Shown: positions 1 to 7,110 of the stretch, piece after piece
Layout: the number at the start of each line of letters is the position of its first letter
Numbering within the stretch: the first letter of the stretch is position 1
Source: Bacteroidota bacterium
GTDB taxonomy: Bacteria > Bacteroidota > Bacteroidia > Bacteroidales > Marinifilaceae
DNA: 9,919 nucleotides
NCBI GenBank assembly: GCA_023400335.1
Contig: JAEXFF010000231.1
Span: forward strand, 1 to 9,919
Direction: 5' to 3'
Position numbers and translations under genes: made by a program
The notes under the pieces: model-generated
Seen by the model: the letters and a program-made list of their open reading frames with translations, nothing else
Databases searched by the model: none
What the model was told of the DNA's origin: nothing

Positions 1-66
1 GGTCAAATTGTTAAATTTAAAACAATATATCCGGATATTCCCCAAATCACACTTATTTACGATTAA
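1..66 (+). CDS. Possible C-terminal end of an unidentified plus-strand gene (partial)
   Basis: Frame 1 is open from the window edge to a TAA at 64-66, giving 21 residues that end YPDIPQITLIYD. The stop lies seven bases before the stop of the minus-strand Fic-like gene, so the two would converge. Frame 2 is also open here for about 100 bases, so the choice of frame is uncertain. The piece is too short to assign to a family, and this may simply be non-coding sequence. Confidence 0.2.
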   Translation, partial: GQIVKFKTIYPDIPQITLIYD

Positions 67-73
67 GGAAAGC

Positions 74-820
74 TTACCCGTTAAAAAAAGAAGGACATTT
101 AAATAATTTGATCTGTTGAGAGGCTACAAAATTTTCAAAAACAGCCGGAGTTTGATTTATCTCTCCGCGTTTCAAAGCATTCAATAATTGAGATTTATCC
201 TCTGCAAAAAGGACAATCAAAGGTTCCTGGTGAAACAGTTGAATATAGTTCATTAATAACAAACCAATTTCCAAATTACCCGCCCCAAAAGGTTTGATAT
301 GTGCAAATTCATACATAAAATCGGCAGCCAAATGTAAGGTTTGAATACCATTGATTTTATTTATCCGGACATTTATATCTTTGCATAAAGCTTGCAATTG
401 TTCCGGAATTTTACGGAAATCCGATAACGGATAAATTTCATCATAATCTTCCCCCAGGCGAAAATCTCCCAAAGAGGTATCATAACTACCGATTGTGGTA
501 TTGGTTTCTCCACCGGTATGTTTCATTACTTTTGCCGCTGTGGTTTGTACAAAAGGTAAATCCAGTTCTTTTTTTATTCCAGCGTTCTGGCATACATAAA
601 GATAAGCCTGCCATAAATCATAAGCTTTCGTCCCTAATTTACCCAACGGACGCCTGCCCGTCTTGGTAATATCAATAAAAGCCTGTTTTTGTATAGCAGT
701 ATCGGTGAGTTTTAAAACTTCATATAGAAATAACAGCATCTCCCGATTTCTATAAAAATCAGCATTTATTTCCCGTTTACGCATATAGGAAGCCCTAAAG
801 TCACTTAACTCCTGCCACAT
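74..820 (-). CDS. Fic/DOC-fold family protein, predicted catalytically inactive
   Basis: This 248-residue protein follows the layout of Bacteroidota Fic proteins that begin MWK and normally transfer AMP from ATP to protein hydroxyls. An MWQEL start is followed by a helical N-terminal part, then GSYDTSLGDFRLG (111-123), where relatives have a G-x-(Y/F)-D-x-S-x-G-x-(Y/F)-R-L stretch. The Fic core is at 170-195, ending LLLMNYIQ as in relatives. The signature HPFxxGNGR reads KPFGAGNLE here: Lys176 replaces the catalytic His, the acidic residue is Ala180, and Gly-Arg is Leu183-Glu184. The autoinhibitory (S/T)xxxE(G/N) motif reads DTAIQK (40-45), so its Glu is Gln44. The frame is intact, so this looks like a maintained or recently silenced pseudoenzyme. 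An in-frame TAG at 854-856 leaves the ATG at 820 or Met13 as starts; MWQEL matches relatives, so 820 is preferred. The fold assignment is firm; the loss of activity is inferred from motifs. Confidence 0.85.
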   Translation of the reverse strand: MWQELSDFRASYMRKREINADFYRNREMLLFLYEVLKLTDTAIQKQAFIDITKTGRRPLGKLGTKAYDLWQAYLYVCQNAGIKKELDLPFVQTTAAKVMKHTGGETNTTIGSYDTSLGDFRLGEDYDEIYPLSDFRKIPEQLQALCKDINVRINKINGIQTLHLAADFMYEFAHIKPFGAGNLEIGLLLMNYIQLFHQEPLIVLFAEDKSQLLNALKRGEINQTPAVFENFVASQQIKLFKCPSFFNG

Positions 821-953
821 TGCTTTTTTCTGTCTCTTACGCCACTTTTCTTTCTAAAGATTTATAAAAAAACTTAATCCTCGAAAGAAGTTAAATCAGG
901 AGCACTAAAAAACCGATTTTCAGTTTTCAATTTTCTTCGGACTCAATTTTTAC

Positions 954-984
954 CAAAATTTATCTTATTTTTAGGACAATCAAA
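954..984 (-). promoter_or_regulatory. Candidate Bacteroides-type promoter for the Fic-like gene
   Basis: Read on the minus strand, TTTG (981-984) is followed after 19 bases by AAATTTTG (954-961). This matches the -33 TTTG and five of the six fixed -7 positions of TAnnTTTG. It would give a leader of about 125 nt before the ATG at 820. The rest of the 282-bp divergent spacer (821-1102) is AT-rich, and I found no equally good match facing the kinase-like gene. This is motif evidence only. Confidence 0.35.
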
Positions 985-1102
985 TGGCTCTTTTTATTAC
1001 TTTTTTTGTTATTATTGCATAGGATAAGTTGTACGTTAACCGTATTCAAAAAATAAATACTGAATTCAGCATTTTATCCGGGCAATAGCTAAACAGTACA
1101 AT

Positions 1103-1723
1103 ATGGAAAAAATAATCATTACTATCGGCAGGCAATTCGGAAGTGGTGGCCGGGAAATAGGAAAAAAATTAGCCGATAAATTCGGAATTTCCTATTATGA
1201 CAAAGAGTTACTACAATTAGCTGCCAAAGAAAGCGGCTTATGCTCTGAACTATTTGAAAAAGCAGATGAAAAAACATCCGGAAGTTTTTTACAGGCTTTA
1301 GCGATGGGGTTTTCTATGAATGGGGCAATTTATCAACCCAATGACTATTTTACAGACGCTACTCTCTTTCAGGTCCAGTCGGACGTTATCCGGAAATTAG
1401 GTACTGAAAAATCTTGTGTTATCGTGGGTAGATGCGCAGATTATATTTTACAGGAAGAAAAAAATTGTACGAATATTTTTATACATTCCTGCCTCCCGGA
1501 CCGGATACAACGGATTCAGAATTCCATGTCGATAACTGAAAAAGAAGCTCTGGACCTTATCCGGAAAACAGATAAAACAAGGGCCAGTTACTATAATTAC
1601 TATACAGACAAAACCTGGGGAGCTGCAATGTCCTATCATCTGTGTATCGACTCTTCTATTTTAGGTGCAGCTCAAACCGTAGAAATAATTCATGCTTTTA
1701 TTTGTAAAAGATTAAATTTATAA
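1103..1723 (+). CDS. Cytidylate kinase-like family protein (P-loop NMP-kinase type)
   Basis: This 206-residue protein fits the cytidylate-kinase-like family (Cytidylate_kin2), P-loop proteins related to CMP kinase. A glycine-rich nucleotide loop GRQFGSGGREIG is at 9-20 after the first beta strand (KIIITI). YYDKELL (31-37) follows and is typical of the family. A second strand VIVGRCADYIL is at 106-116, and a lid-like stretch DKTRASYYNYYTDKTWG at 157-173 carries the Lys/Arg pair expected near the phosphates. The C-terminal CIDSS (181-185) is also typical. Length is normal and no key element seems missing. The family is distinct from the housekeeping Cmk, and its true substrate is generally not established, so CMP phosphorylation is only a guess. 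The gene stands alone, divergent from the Fic-like gene, and its stop is 12 bases from that of the convergent Bro-N gene, with no hairpin terminator visible between them. Confidence 0.92.
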   Translation: MEKIIITIGRQFGSGGREIGKKLADKFGISYYDKELLQLAAKESGLCSELFEKADEKTSGSFLQALAMGFSMNGAIYQPNDYFTDATLFQVQSDVIRKLGTEKSCVIVGRCADYILQEEKNCTNIFIHSCLPDRIQRIQNSMSITEKEALDLIRKTDKTRASYYNYYTDKTWGAAMSYHLCIDSSILGAAQTVEIIHAFICKRLNL

Positions 1724-1735
1724 ATCAAACAACTG

Positions 1736-2590
1736 CTATTTTTCATAACGTTTTTTATTTTCTCTTTTGGAGCGGGGGACAGAAAGGTAATTTTCTTTTG
1801 ACAATACATTTTTACCGGTCCGTTCTTCCAGTTCTTTGCGGGCATTCCGGGCAATTTTTCCACCGTATTCTGCAGGAGCAACATTCGCTTCATACCCTTT
1901 GCTTTCTTCGTATTCGGCAATCTGACGTACGGACATTTCAGCCAAAGCCATAAAAATCAATTCTGCCTCTGTCATATGATCCCGTAAATTCTGGCTTTTT
2001 AACCCCTTCAGGTTTTTATGTTCCTGAACCGTCATATTACTCCAGGCCTCATGTACAATATTTGTCAACATCCGATATTCTTCTCCCTCCGTTATTCCGT
2101 GAGTTCCCCAATATTCTGTCAGCCGCTGCCGGGTTTCCTGACTCATCATGCGTTGTAAAATCCACTTCTCATCCCGTCCCATCTTTCGCCAATTTTCCAA
2201 AGCCCGGTCTACTGCTCTTTCCGGATCTTTTATCTCCCGAATTCTTTCCTGACCTGTCATGGCTAACCACATCCGGAAAGGTTCTGCTTTTGAAGACGGG
2301 ATTTCCTGTATCCAGCTGAAAACCGTTTCCATATCAGCCATATCGGTATACCTTTGCCGGCCATCTCCGGAAAGAATTTTTATACGACGGATTTTCTCCA
2401 GAAACGGCTTTCCCTTTTTCTTCCATCTTCTTTTGATATTTCTCCAATACCCTTTCGGATCCGATGTATCAACTAGTTTCCCGGCAATATCTACCAAAGC
2501 AAAATATCGTTTCCCTTCTTCCTCTTCCCAGAAAGAACGAATTTCTTTCTCAAAAAACTCTACAATATAATTTTCTGTCTTTCCTTTCAT
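1736..2590 (-). CDS. Bro-N / DinD-like (phage antirepressor-type) protein
   Basis: This 284-residue protein begins with a Bro-N-like domain. EIRSFWEEEEGKRYFALVDI and the nearby YWRNIKRRW match the pattern IR-x-x-W-(D/E)-(E)n-x-x-(Y/F)-F-x-(L/V)-V-D-(V/I) followed by YW-x-x-(M/L/I)-K-x-R in this family. The middle IPSSKAEPFRMWLA and the later LKGLKSQNLRDHMTEAEL are further family hallmarks. They resemble DinD, the DNA-damage-inducible protein of Escherichia coli that inhibits RecA filaments, and phage antirepressors. Whether this copy affects RecA, a repressor or something else cannot be told from sequence. ATG at 2590 is chosen because the family usually starts shortly before the IRxxW motif. 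An in-frame TTG at 2629 would add 13 residues and has a purine run (GGAAGGA) that lies too close to it. No phage genes flank it. The name is by homology, and function is uncertain. Confidence 0.85.
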   Translation of the reverse strand: MKGKTENYIVEFFEKEIRSFWEEEEGKRYFALVDIAGKLVDTSDPKGYWRNIKRRWKKKGKPFLEKIRRIKILSGDGRQRYTDMADMETVFSWIQEIPSSKAEPFRMWLAMTGQERIREIKDPERAVDRALENWRKMGRDEKWILQRMMSQETRQRLTEYWGTHGITEGEEYRMLTNIVHEAWSNMTVQEHKNLKGLKSQNLRDHMTEAELIFMALAEMSVRQIAEYEESKGYEANVAPAEYGGKIARNARKELEERTGKNVLSKENYLSVPRSKRENKKRYEK

Positions 2591-2721
2591 CAGCTTTATA
2601 TCTTCTATAAATAAGAAAACGATAGGCAATTCCTTCCTACCGTTTCTTTTTAATCCTTCAATATAATTTTAAAATTTTCTTTAAAAATACCTGTTCTATT
2701 CTGCATTATACCCTTTCATTC

Positions 2722-3549
2722 TCAATTGACAACTTTTCCGGTAGCATCAATATTAACTTTTTTATCTTTAGTTCCTTCATTTATCTTTACCTGGTAATAA
2801 GAATGATCTGCTGTTTCATAAAATGTTATACCATCTATCGTATAATTTTTATAGTCTGCCCCTCTTAAAGTAGTCATTACAGCAGAAGGAACATCGGCTT
2901 TGTCTACCTTCCAGGAAGTAGATACCCAATTATCATTATCAAAAACCAATTCTTTTACGCGTCCGTTATCCATGATATCCACATATTTCTTTCCTCCTTT
3001 TCTCGCTGTCTCTATAACAGATGCATCCGGATATTTACGCATAACATTATCTCTTATTGCCGGTGCCAGAGGCATATAGTCATTATCATGTCCCCGGTCT
3101 TTCCCATTCACCGTTTTAACCAGCATTCCATTAGCGGTAAAATAAAGATCTACATCCTGCCCTTCTTTTTCTACTTCAATGACATAAACGGGCTGCATTC
3201 CATAGCGCTCGATTTTGTCAATATCGTCCTTTTTCCAACCACTATACATACTTTTCTCAAAAGTATTCCGGATAGCAACAGGCAAACCGCTGTATTTTAA
3301 ATTACTTTCCGTCATCATCCATTTACCGTCCTTATCAAACCAGGCTTTGGATTCCACTCCATTTTCATAATATTCTGCCACCTGATAATCGTGTTTTTGC
3401 TCCCACTCTATTTTTGTTGCTTTCGGATATTTGGTATTCATAGCCGAAATAATTCTTGCATCGGGCCTATACTGCTTTTTGTTATTACATCCGGTCATCA
3501 GCAAGCCCACAATCCCGAATAACATAAAGATAATTACCTTGGTTTTCAT
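2722..3549 (-). CDS. Lipoprotein with two tandem PepSY-like modules
   Basis: This 275-residue protein has a lipoprotein signal: Lys3, a hydrophobic stretch VIIFMLFGIVGLL, and a lipobox LMTGC with the lipidated Cys at 21. The following NNKK is not an acidic surface-export signal, so the protein probably stays on the periplasmic side. The rest is two modules of about 115 residues (about 32-148 and 160-275). Each opens with an alpha helix ending KYPxA and continues with alternating strands (for example EWEQKHDYQVAEYY and KAWFDKDGKWM). This matches the PepSY-like (DUF2874, beta-lactamase-inhibitor-like) family of Bacteroidota periplasmic proteins, whose ligand is generally unknown. An upstream GTG at 3552 adds only one residue; ATG at 3549 is the likely start. 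The gene is divergent from DUF3810 and lies 131 bp upstream of the Bro-N gene on the same strand, with AT-rich sequence and no clear terminator between them. Confidence 0.9.
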   Translation of the reverse strand: MKTKVIIFMLFGIVGLLMTGCNNKKQYRPDARIISAMNTKYPKATKIEWEQKHDYQVAEYYENGVESKAWFDKDGKWMMTESNLKYSGLPVAIRNTFEKSMYSGWKKDDIDKIERYGMQPVYVIEVEKEGQDVDLYFTANGMLVKTVNGKDRGHDNDYMPLAPAIRDNVMRKYPDASVIETARKGGKKYVDIMDNGRVKELVFDNDNWVSTSWKVDKADVPSAVMTTLRGADYKNYTIDGITFYETADHSYYQVKINEGTKDKKVNIDATGKVVN

Positions 3550-3710
3550 CACATTTTAATTTTATTGTTTTACCTATTTCTATTTTGTCAATTATACGGT
3601 TTGAATTTTGCAATGTTCCATCAAAGAAGAAAAGGAAGTCTCAGATTTCCAATCTTAAAAATTCATTTGCAATTATTGAGGGTAAATCTGGTTTTCAAAT
3701 CCCAATGTTT

Positions 3711-3742
3711 GTTGTAACTCTATAAAATTTATTGTATTATTG
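3711..3742 (+). promoter_or_regulatory. Candidate promoter for the DUF3810 gene
   Basis: GTTG (3711-3714) is followed after 20 bases by TATTATTG (3735-3742), which matches TAnnTTTG at all fixed positions but one. Transcription would start near 3746-3750. An ATG at 3754 would then have almost no leader, while the in-frame ATG at 3775 would have about 26 nt. This favours 3775 as the start codon. The remainder of the PepSY/DUF3810 spacer also holds a 7-bp inverted repeat (CAGATTT 3642-3648 and AAATCTG 3684-3690) of unknown meaning. Confidence 0.35.
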
Positions 3743-3774
3743 CCCGTCCAGAGATGCAGAAAACAATATGTAAA

Positions 3775-4890
3775 ATGCGAAGAAAAATTATTGAGCCCGG
3801 AATACTTCTTTTGTGTATCCTCCTCATCCAAATCATAAGATATTTTCCGAATGCCGGTGAATTTTATGCACAATATATTTATCCCGGTATTGCTTCTACA
3901 CTTTCAGCTTTTTCTTCTCTATTCCCTTTTTCCGTCGGAGATTGTTTTATTGTATTAGCTGCTTTAAGCATCCTGTTCTCCCTTTTCAGACTATTGTTCA
4001 AAAAAGATAACCGCAAAAAACGATTGGGACATATCGGGTTGTTTCTAGGATGGATTTATGTTTGGTTTTATTTTGCCTGGGGACTTAACTATTTCCGGGA
4101 AAATTTTTACGTTCGCAGCAATATTTCTCCCACAGCTTATACCGCTGAAGATTTCAAGGTCTTTTTGACCGATTACATCACCCGGCTAAATGCCGGATAT
4201 GAACCGGTTCAATCTCTTTCTCCCCAACTTGTTGAAGAAGAAATACAGAAAGGATATAGGCACTGGAAAGATACCTTTAAACTAGCCGATCCTCCCTCGG
4301 TTTTAATACCCAAAACCATGCTATTCAGTTCTTTGTTTTCAAAAGTAGGAGTATCCGGCTATATGGGTCCTTTTTTTACAGAATTCAATTTAAACCGGGA
4401 ATTACGGGCAGAGGAATACCCTTCGGTATTTGCTCACGAAGCGGCACACCGGTTGGGAGTATCCAGTGAAGCCGAAGCCAATTTTTATGCCTGGCTAATA
4501 TGCACCCATGCTGAAAATTCACAAATCCGGCAAAGCGGCAATTTCATGATTTTAGGTTATATTTTAGGAAATGCTTCCCGCCTGCTTCCCAAAACAGAAT
4601 TTGAGCATTTTCTTACCTCTATTCGTCCTGAAATCCGGGAACAATACAAATCCCAACGGGAATACTGGCAACAAAAATATAGTCCGGGCATAGGCAAAAT
4701 ACAAGATTATATTTACAACCTCTTTCTGAAAAGTAACCGGATTCCTTCCGGACGGAAAAATTATTCAGAAGTAGTGGGATATATCCTATCCTGGCAAAAA
4801 CATTCTGCTTTAAATACTCCGGTTAGCTCCTCCAAAGCTGCCGCTAAAGAAAACATATCAGGAAATAAAATATTGGCCCCGGCTTCCTGA
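3775..4890 (+). CDS. DUF3810 family membrane protein with HExxH motif
   Basis: This is a 371-residue inner-membrane protein; positions below count from an alternative ATG at 3754, seven residues upstream. Three hydrophobic segments lie at about 14-29, 62-82 and 92-111. A soluble, probably periplasmic, domain follows. It contains SGYMGPFFTEFNLN and then FAHEAAHRLGVSSEAEANF. His228, Glu229 and His232 form HEAAH, and Glu239 or Glu241 follows at the distance expected for a third zinc ligand in gluzincin-type metallopeptidases. This is the conserved core of DUF3810, a family common in Bacteroidota with no settled function; peptidase activity is inferred from the motif. The family normally ends soon after the YSEVVGYIL helix (337-345). 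Here about 30 more residues follow, rich in Ser, Ala and Lys and read from the strand opposite the HAD gene's C-terminus. Start 3775 (MRRKIIEPG) is preferred because positive residues then directly precede the first membrane helix. Confidence 0.9.
   Translation: MRRKIIEPGILLLCILLIQIIRYFPNAGEFYAQYIYPGIASTLSAFSSLFPFSVGDCFIVLAALSILFSLFRLLFKKDNRKKRLGHIGLFLGWIYVWFYFAWGLNYFRENFYVRSNISPTAYTAEDFKVFLTDYITRLNAGYEPVQSLSPQLVEEEIQKGYRHWKDTFKLADPPSVLIPKTMLFSSLFSKVGVSGYMGPFFTEFNLNRELRAEEYPSVFAHEAAHRLGVSSEAEANFYAWLICTHAENSQIRQSGNFMILGYILGNASRLLPKTEFEHFLTSIRPEIREQYKSQREYWQQKYSPGIGKIQDYIYNLFLKSNRIPSGRKNYSEVVGYILSWQKHSALNTPVSSSKAAAKENISGNKILAPAS
4761..4890. other. 130-bp tail-to-tail overlap of the DUF3810 and HAD genes
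   Basis: The plus-strand DUF3810 frame runs to a stop ending at 4890, and the minus-strand HAD frame ends at 4761, so the same 130 bases encode both C-termini. On the HAD side this includes the last core helix (FSLAAALEEL) and a tail of about 20 residues. On the DUF3810 side it includes the last family helix (YSEVVGYIL) and a tail of about 30 residues. Each added tail is thus written opposite the other protein's conserved end. Both mRNAs would be complementary over at least this length. No hairpin terminator is visible in either direction. Confidence 0.85.
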
Positions 4891-5537
4891 AGCTTTTGAG
4901 GAGGAATAGGTCCTGTATTTACTGCTACAGTAAAAATCTTAGCAGCAACTGCTGCCTGTACGCCCATCGGAGCATTTTCTATTACAATTGCTTCATCTGC
5001 TTTCACTCCTGCTTTTGCCAATCCCATCCGATAAGGTTCAGGGGAAGGCTTCCCCTGCTTTACATCAGCAGCCGTAACCCGATAGGCAGGAAGGAACATA
5101 CCCGGGAACTCTCGCTCCAAACGTTCTAACAGTGAACGTTGCGCTGAGCCTGTCACTAATACCGCCTTCAATCCGTATTCTTTTATTTTAGCTAATACTT
5201 CTTTTATTCCCGGCATAATCTCCACCGGAGGCATCTCGTTAAAAAAACGGCTTTTTTCCCGATAAATTTGTTCTACTTCTTCTTCACTCGCCTGTCTTCC
5301 GTATAGGCGCTGAAAAAATTGATTAACCGTCCCCTTCCCGGTACACCCTTCGTACAAATAAAATTCTTTTCTTTCAGCCGTAATTCCCTTTACCTCCATC
5401 GCTTTCTGCCAAGCCAGTGTGTGGTTTTTCATGGAATCGAATAAGACTCCATCCATGTCGAACAAAACCGCTTTTAACTGAATCCGACGGTAATCGTTCG
5501 AAACTAAAAATTGCTGTACAATTTTACTTAAATCCAT
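4761..5537 (-). CDS. HAD superfamily hydrolase, beta-phosphoglucomutase-like
   Basis: This 258-residue protein carries all four HAD motifs (numbered from ATG 5537). Motif I is DMDGVLFDS with nucleophile Asp27 and acid/base Asp29. Motif II is LVTGSAQRS with Thr129. Motif III is KQGKPSPEPY with Lys163. Motif IV is IENAPMGVQAA with Glu187. The stretch between motifs I and II (about 43-105) is a helical C1-type cap, as in beta-phosphoglucomutase and related sugar-phosphate phosphatases. Motif IV has Glu-Asn where many mutases have Glu-Asp; this variant also occurs in phosphatases of the family, so a phosphatase is as likely as a mutase. The substrate is unknown; cytosolic. The frame is open back to 5651, but that extension encodes a poorly conserved hydrophobic piece and contains a candidate promoter, so ATG 5537 (MDLSKIVQQF) is preferred. 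About 20 C-terminal residues beyond the core overlap the DUF3810 gene. Confidence 0.9.
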   Translation of the reverse strand: MDLSKIVQQFLVSNDYRRIQLKAVLFDMDGVLFDSMKNHTLAWQKAMEVKGITAERKEFYLYEGCTGKGTVNQFFQRLYGRQASEEEVEQIYREKSRFFNEMPPVEIMPGIKEVLAKIKEYGLKAVLVTGSAQRSLLERLEREFPGMFLPAYRVTAADVKQGKPSPEPYRMGLAKAGVKADEAIVIENAPMGVQAAVAAKIFTVAVNTGPIPPQKLQEAGANILFPDMFSLAAALEELTGVFKAECFCQDRIYPTTSE

Positions 5538-5606
5538 TTTTATATTATTACTGTATTGACTGACTTTCCAGGAATTAAACGGAAACTTTTTACTCTCCGT
5601 TACGCT

Positions 5607-5639
5607 CAACCGTAAACAAGAAAATAACAGCAATACAAG
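5607..5639 (-). promoter_or_regulatory. Weak candidate promoter for the HAD gene
   Basis: On the minus strand CTTG (5636-5639) is followed after 21 bases by TACGGTTG (5607-5614), one mismatch from TAnnTTTG. It would give a leader of about 60 nt to ATG 5537 and lies inside the open stretch upstream of that ATG, which argues against starts further upstream. Low confidence. Confidence 0.25.
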
Positions 5640-5703
5640 TTTAAAAATCAAACAGTAAAACGAATATTTAATTACATCTCCATAAAAAATGAATTATCGA
5701 AAA

Positions 5704-5727
5704 CGGGAAAAAGGAGAATATTTCCCG
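5704..5727. repeat. 7-bp inverted repeat (hairpin) in the divergent spacer
   Basis: CGGGAAA (5704-5710) and TTTCCCG (5721-5727) are perfect inverted copies with a 10-base gap. Neither strand has a good T-run after the hairpin and no gene ends here, so a terminator is unlikely. It could be an operator or leader hairpin for the downstream lipoprotein gene, about 220 bp away, or chance. Confidence 0.4.
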
Positions 5728-5945
5728 AAAAACTTTTCAGTAAGGCGGAACTCTTCGTTTCAATGCAAAGCATGCAAAAATATTTTAAATTTTCGAAATA
5801 AGTATTATATTCGTACGTGAAACTGCTTTTCCATTTTTCCAAAACAGATTTTACTATAACGTAAATAGCTTACAATCATAAAAATAACAATTTCAAAACC
5901 GAACAATCTAACAGCAATAAGTAAGATTGACAACAAAAAGTAACT

Positions 5946-7061
5946 ATGAAAACACTATCAAAAATCACATTTATCTGTCTTTGTTCCATACTATCTTTTT
6001 CTTCCTGTAAACGGGGAATAAATCTGGAAGCTATTCAGAATATGGAAAACGGAAGTGCTAAAGATTCAGCTTTACTCTATTACTACTATGGTCTGAAACC
6101 GGGTTATCTGCTCGTAGCAACCGACAGTTTTTATATCAACACTCAACCGAAATCCCAATTCAGCGGGAAAAAGGAAAAAATTGTTTATAAAGGAATCAAG
6201 GATTTTGAAATGGCTGTTGACGATTACAGGGGAGCCAGGGTCAGGGCTGGGGATACCTTACAGATAATGGGCGGATTCAAAAATGAAGTCATGAAGAATG
6301 GGAAAGAACGTGACTTTATACAAGTCCGGCTTATCAAAAACGGGAAAAAAGTGGCAGATGGCTGGAACTGGTTTCACATTAGTCAAATGGCATTACCCTA
6401 TACCACTTGGACAAGCATTTTTTCAAGTAACGCTACGGAACGGATGGAGAATATTCTGACAATAATCACGCTTGCACTGGGCGTTATTGCATTATATCTT
6501 TTATGGAAATTGATTTATTGGATTATCGTAAAAAAGATTAGAAAGGGTTTTTGTTTCTGGCAATATCCGAAAGCTTTTACCATTCCGCTATATTACCTCG
6601 CTTCTGTACTGGTCGGATTAATGTATTTTTTCATTGATTTTAATGAACCGCTCACTTATGCATTGCGATTCAATCCGGACTTCTTCGCCCATTGGTCTGA
6701 ATATCCGCTATTATTGAAAATGTTACCGTTCGTTTTGGGATTATGGTTTATTACAGCGATTGCAATGCTGATTGAAGTGATTGCAAAATACAGAACCCTT
6801 TGGTTACTCATTTATTATCCGGGAAAAATAGCGGTAGGGGTTCTGATTGTGTCGGCTGTAATAATGGCAAGCTGGCTGATATATATTATTCTGCCATCCG
6901 TAATTGCAATGGTTGCTGTCATGATGTTTGGAAAAGTTGACGACTCGGTAGGAGGCGCTCTTTCGGGTAAAGGGAAAAAAAGAATCGTGGGATACAATGA
7001 CGGACGGGCTGTATACGAAGGCTCCGGTATGGAAATCAAAAAACATGGTCTAAGCAGCTAA
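5946..7061 (+). CDS. Lipoprotein with C-terminal multipass membrane domain, function unknown
   Basis: I do not recognise this 371-residue protein as a named family. It starts with a lipoprotein-type signal: Lys2 and Lys6, a hydrophobic run, then SFSSC with Cys21. Residues 22-165 are soluble, probably periplasmic. KPGYLLVATDSFYI and a later strand-rich part with VRAGDTLQIMGGF and WNWFHISQM suggest a small beta-barrel, possibly SH3-like; that is a guess. Four hydrophobic segments follow at about 170-195, 211-231, 255-280 and 294-327, the last long enough to be interrupted. The C-terminus (328-371) is polar and rich in Gly and Lys. A lipid-anchored N-terminus joined to a polytopic inner-membrane domain is unusual; the first segment could instead be an ordinary signal or anchor. 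ATG 5946 follows an A-rich leader. The gene is isolated: divergent from HAD and convergent with the exonuclease. Confidence 0.85.
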   Translation: MKTLSKITFICLCSILSFSSCKRGINLEAIQNMENGSAKDSALLYYYYGLKPGYLLVATDSFYINTQPKSQFSGKKEKIVYKGIKDFEMAVDDYRGARVRAGDTLQIMGGFKNEVMKNGKERDFIQVRLIKNGKKVADGWNWFHISQMALPYTTWTSIFSSNATERMENILTIITLALGVIALYLLWKLIYWIIVKKIRKGFCFWQYPKAFTIPLYYLASVLVGLMYFFIDFNEPLTYALRFNPDFFAHWSEYPLLLKMLPFVLGLWFITAIAMLIEVIAKYRTLWLLIYYPGKIAVGVLIVSAVIMASWLIYIILPSVIAMVAVMMFGKVDDSVGGALSGKGKKRIVGYNDGRAVYEGSGMEIKKHGLSS

Positions 7062-7110
7062 TGACAAACCTGAAACAGGATCAGAATTCGTTCTGACTTA
7101 CGAAAAAACA

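Larger units (their letters stand above)
5538..5945. other. Divergent intergenic spacer between HAD and lipoprotein genes
   Basis: This is about 400 bases of AT-rich sequence. It contains the weak HAD promoter, a hairpin-forming inverted repeat at 5704-5727, a 9-bp-period direct repeat (ATGCAAA at 5763-5769 and 5772-5778), and a 43-codon open frame at 5689-5820 that I do not call as a gene. TATATTCG at 5806-5813 resembles a -7 element facing the lipoprotein gene but has no TTG at the proper distance. Nothing else recognisable was found. Confidence 0.5.

Noticed and set aside
2591..2629. Upstream TTG start for the Bro-N gene, with a purine-rich stretch before it
   Set aside because: The purine stretch is only one or two bases from the TTG, and the added 13 residues lie outside the usual family N-terminus; ATG 2590 fits better.
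3589..3596. TATAATTG on the minus strand as the -7 element for the PepSY lipoprotein gene
   Set aside because: The nearest TTG elements lie 14 or 25 bases upstream, outside the usual spacing of about 19-21.
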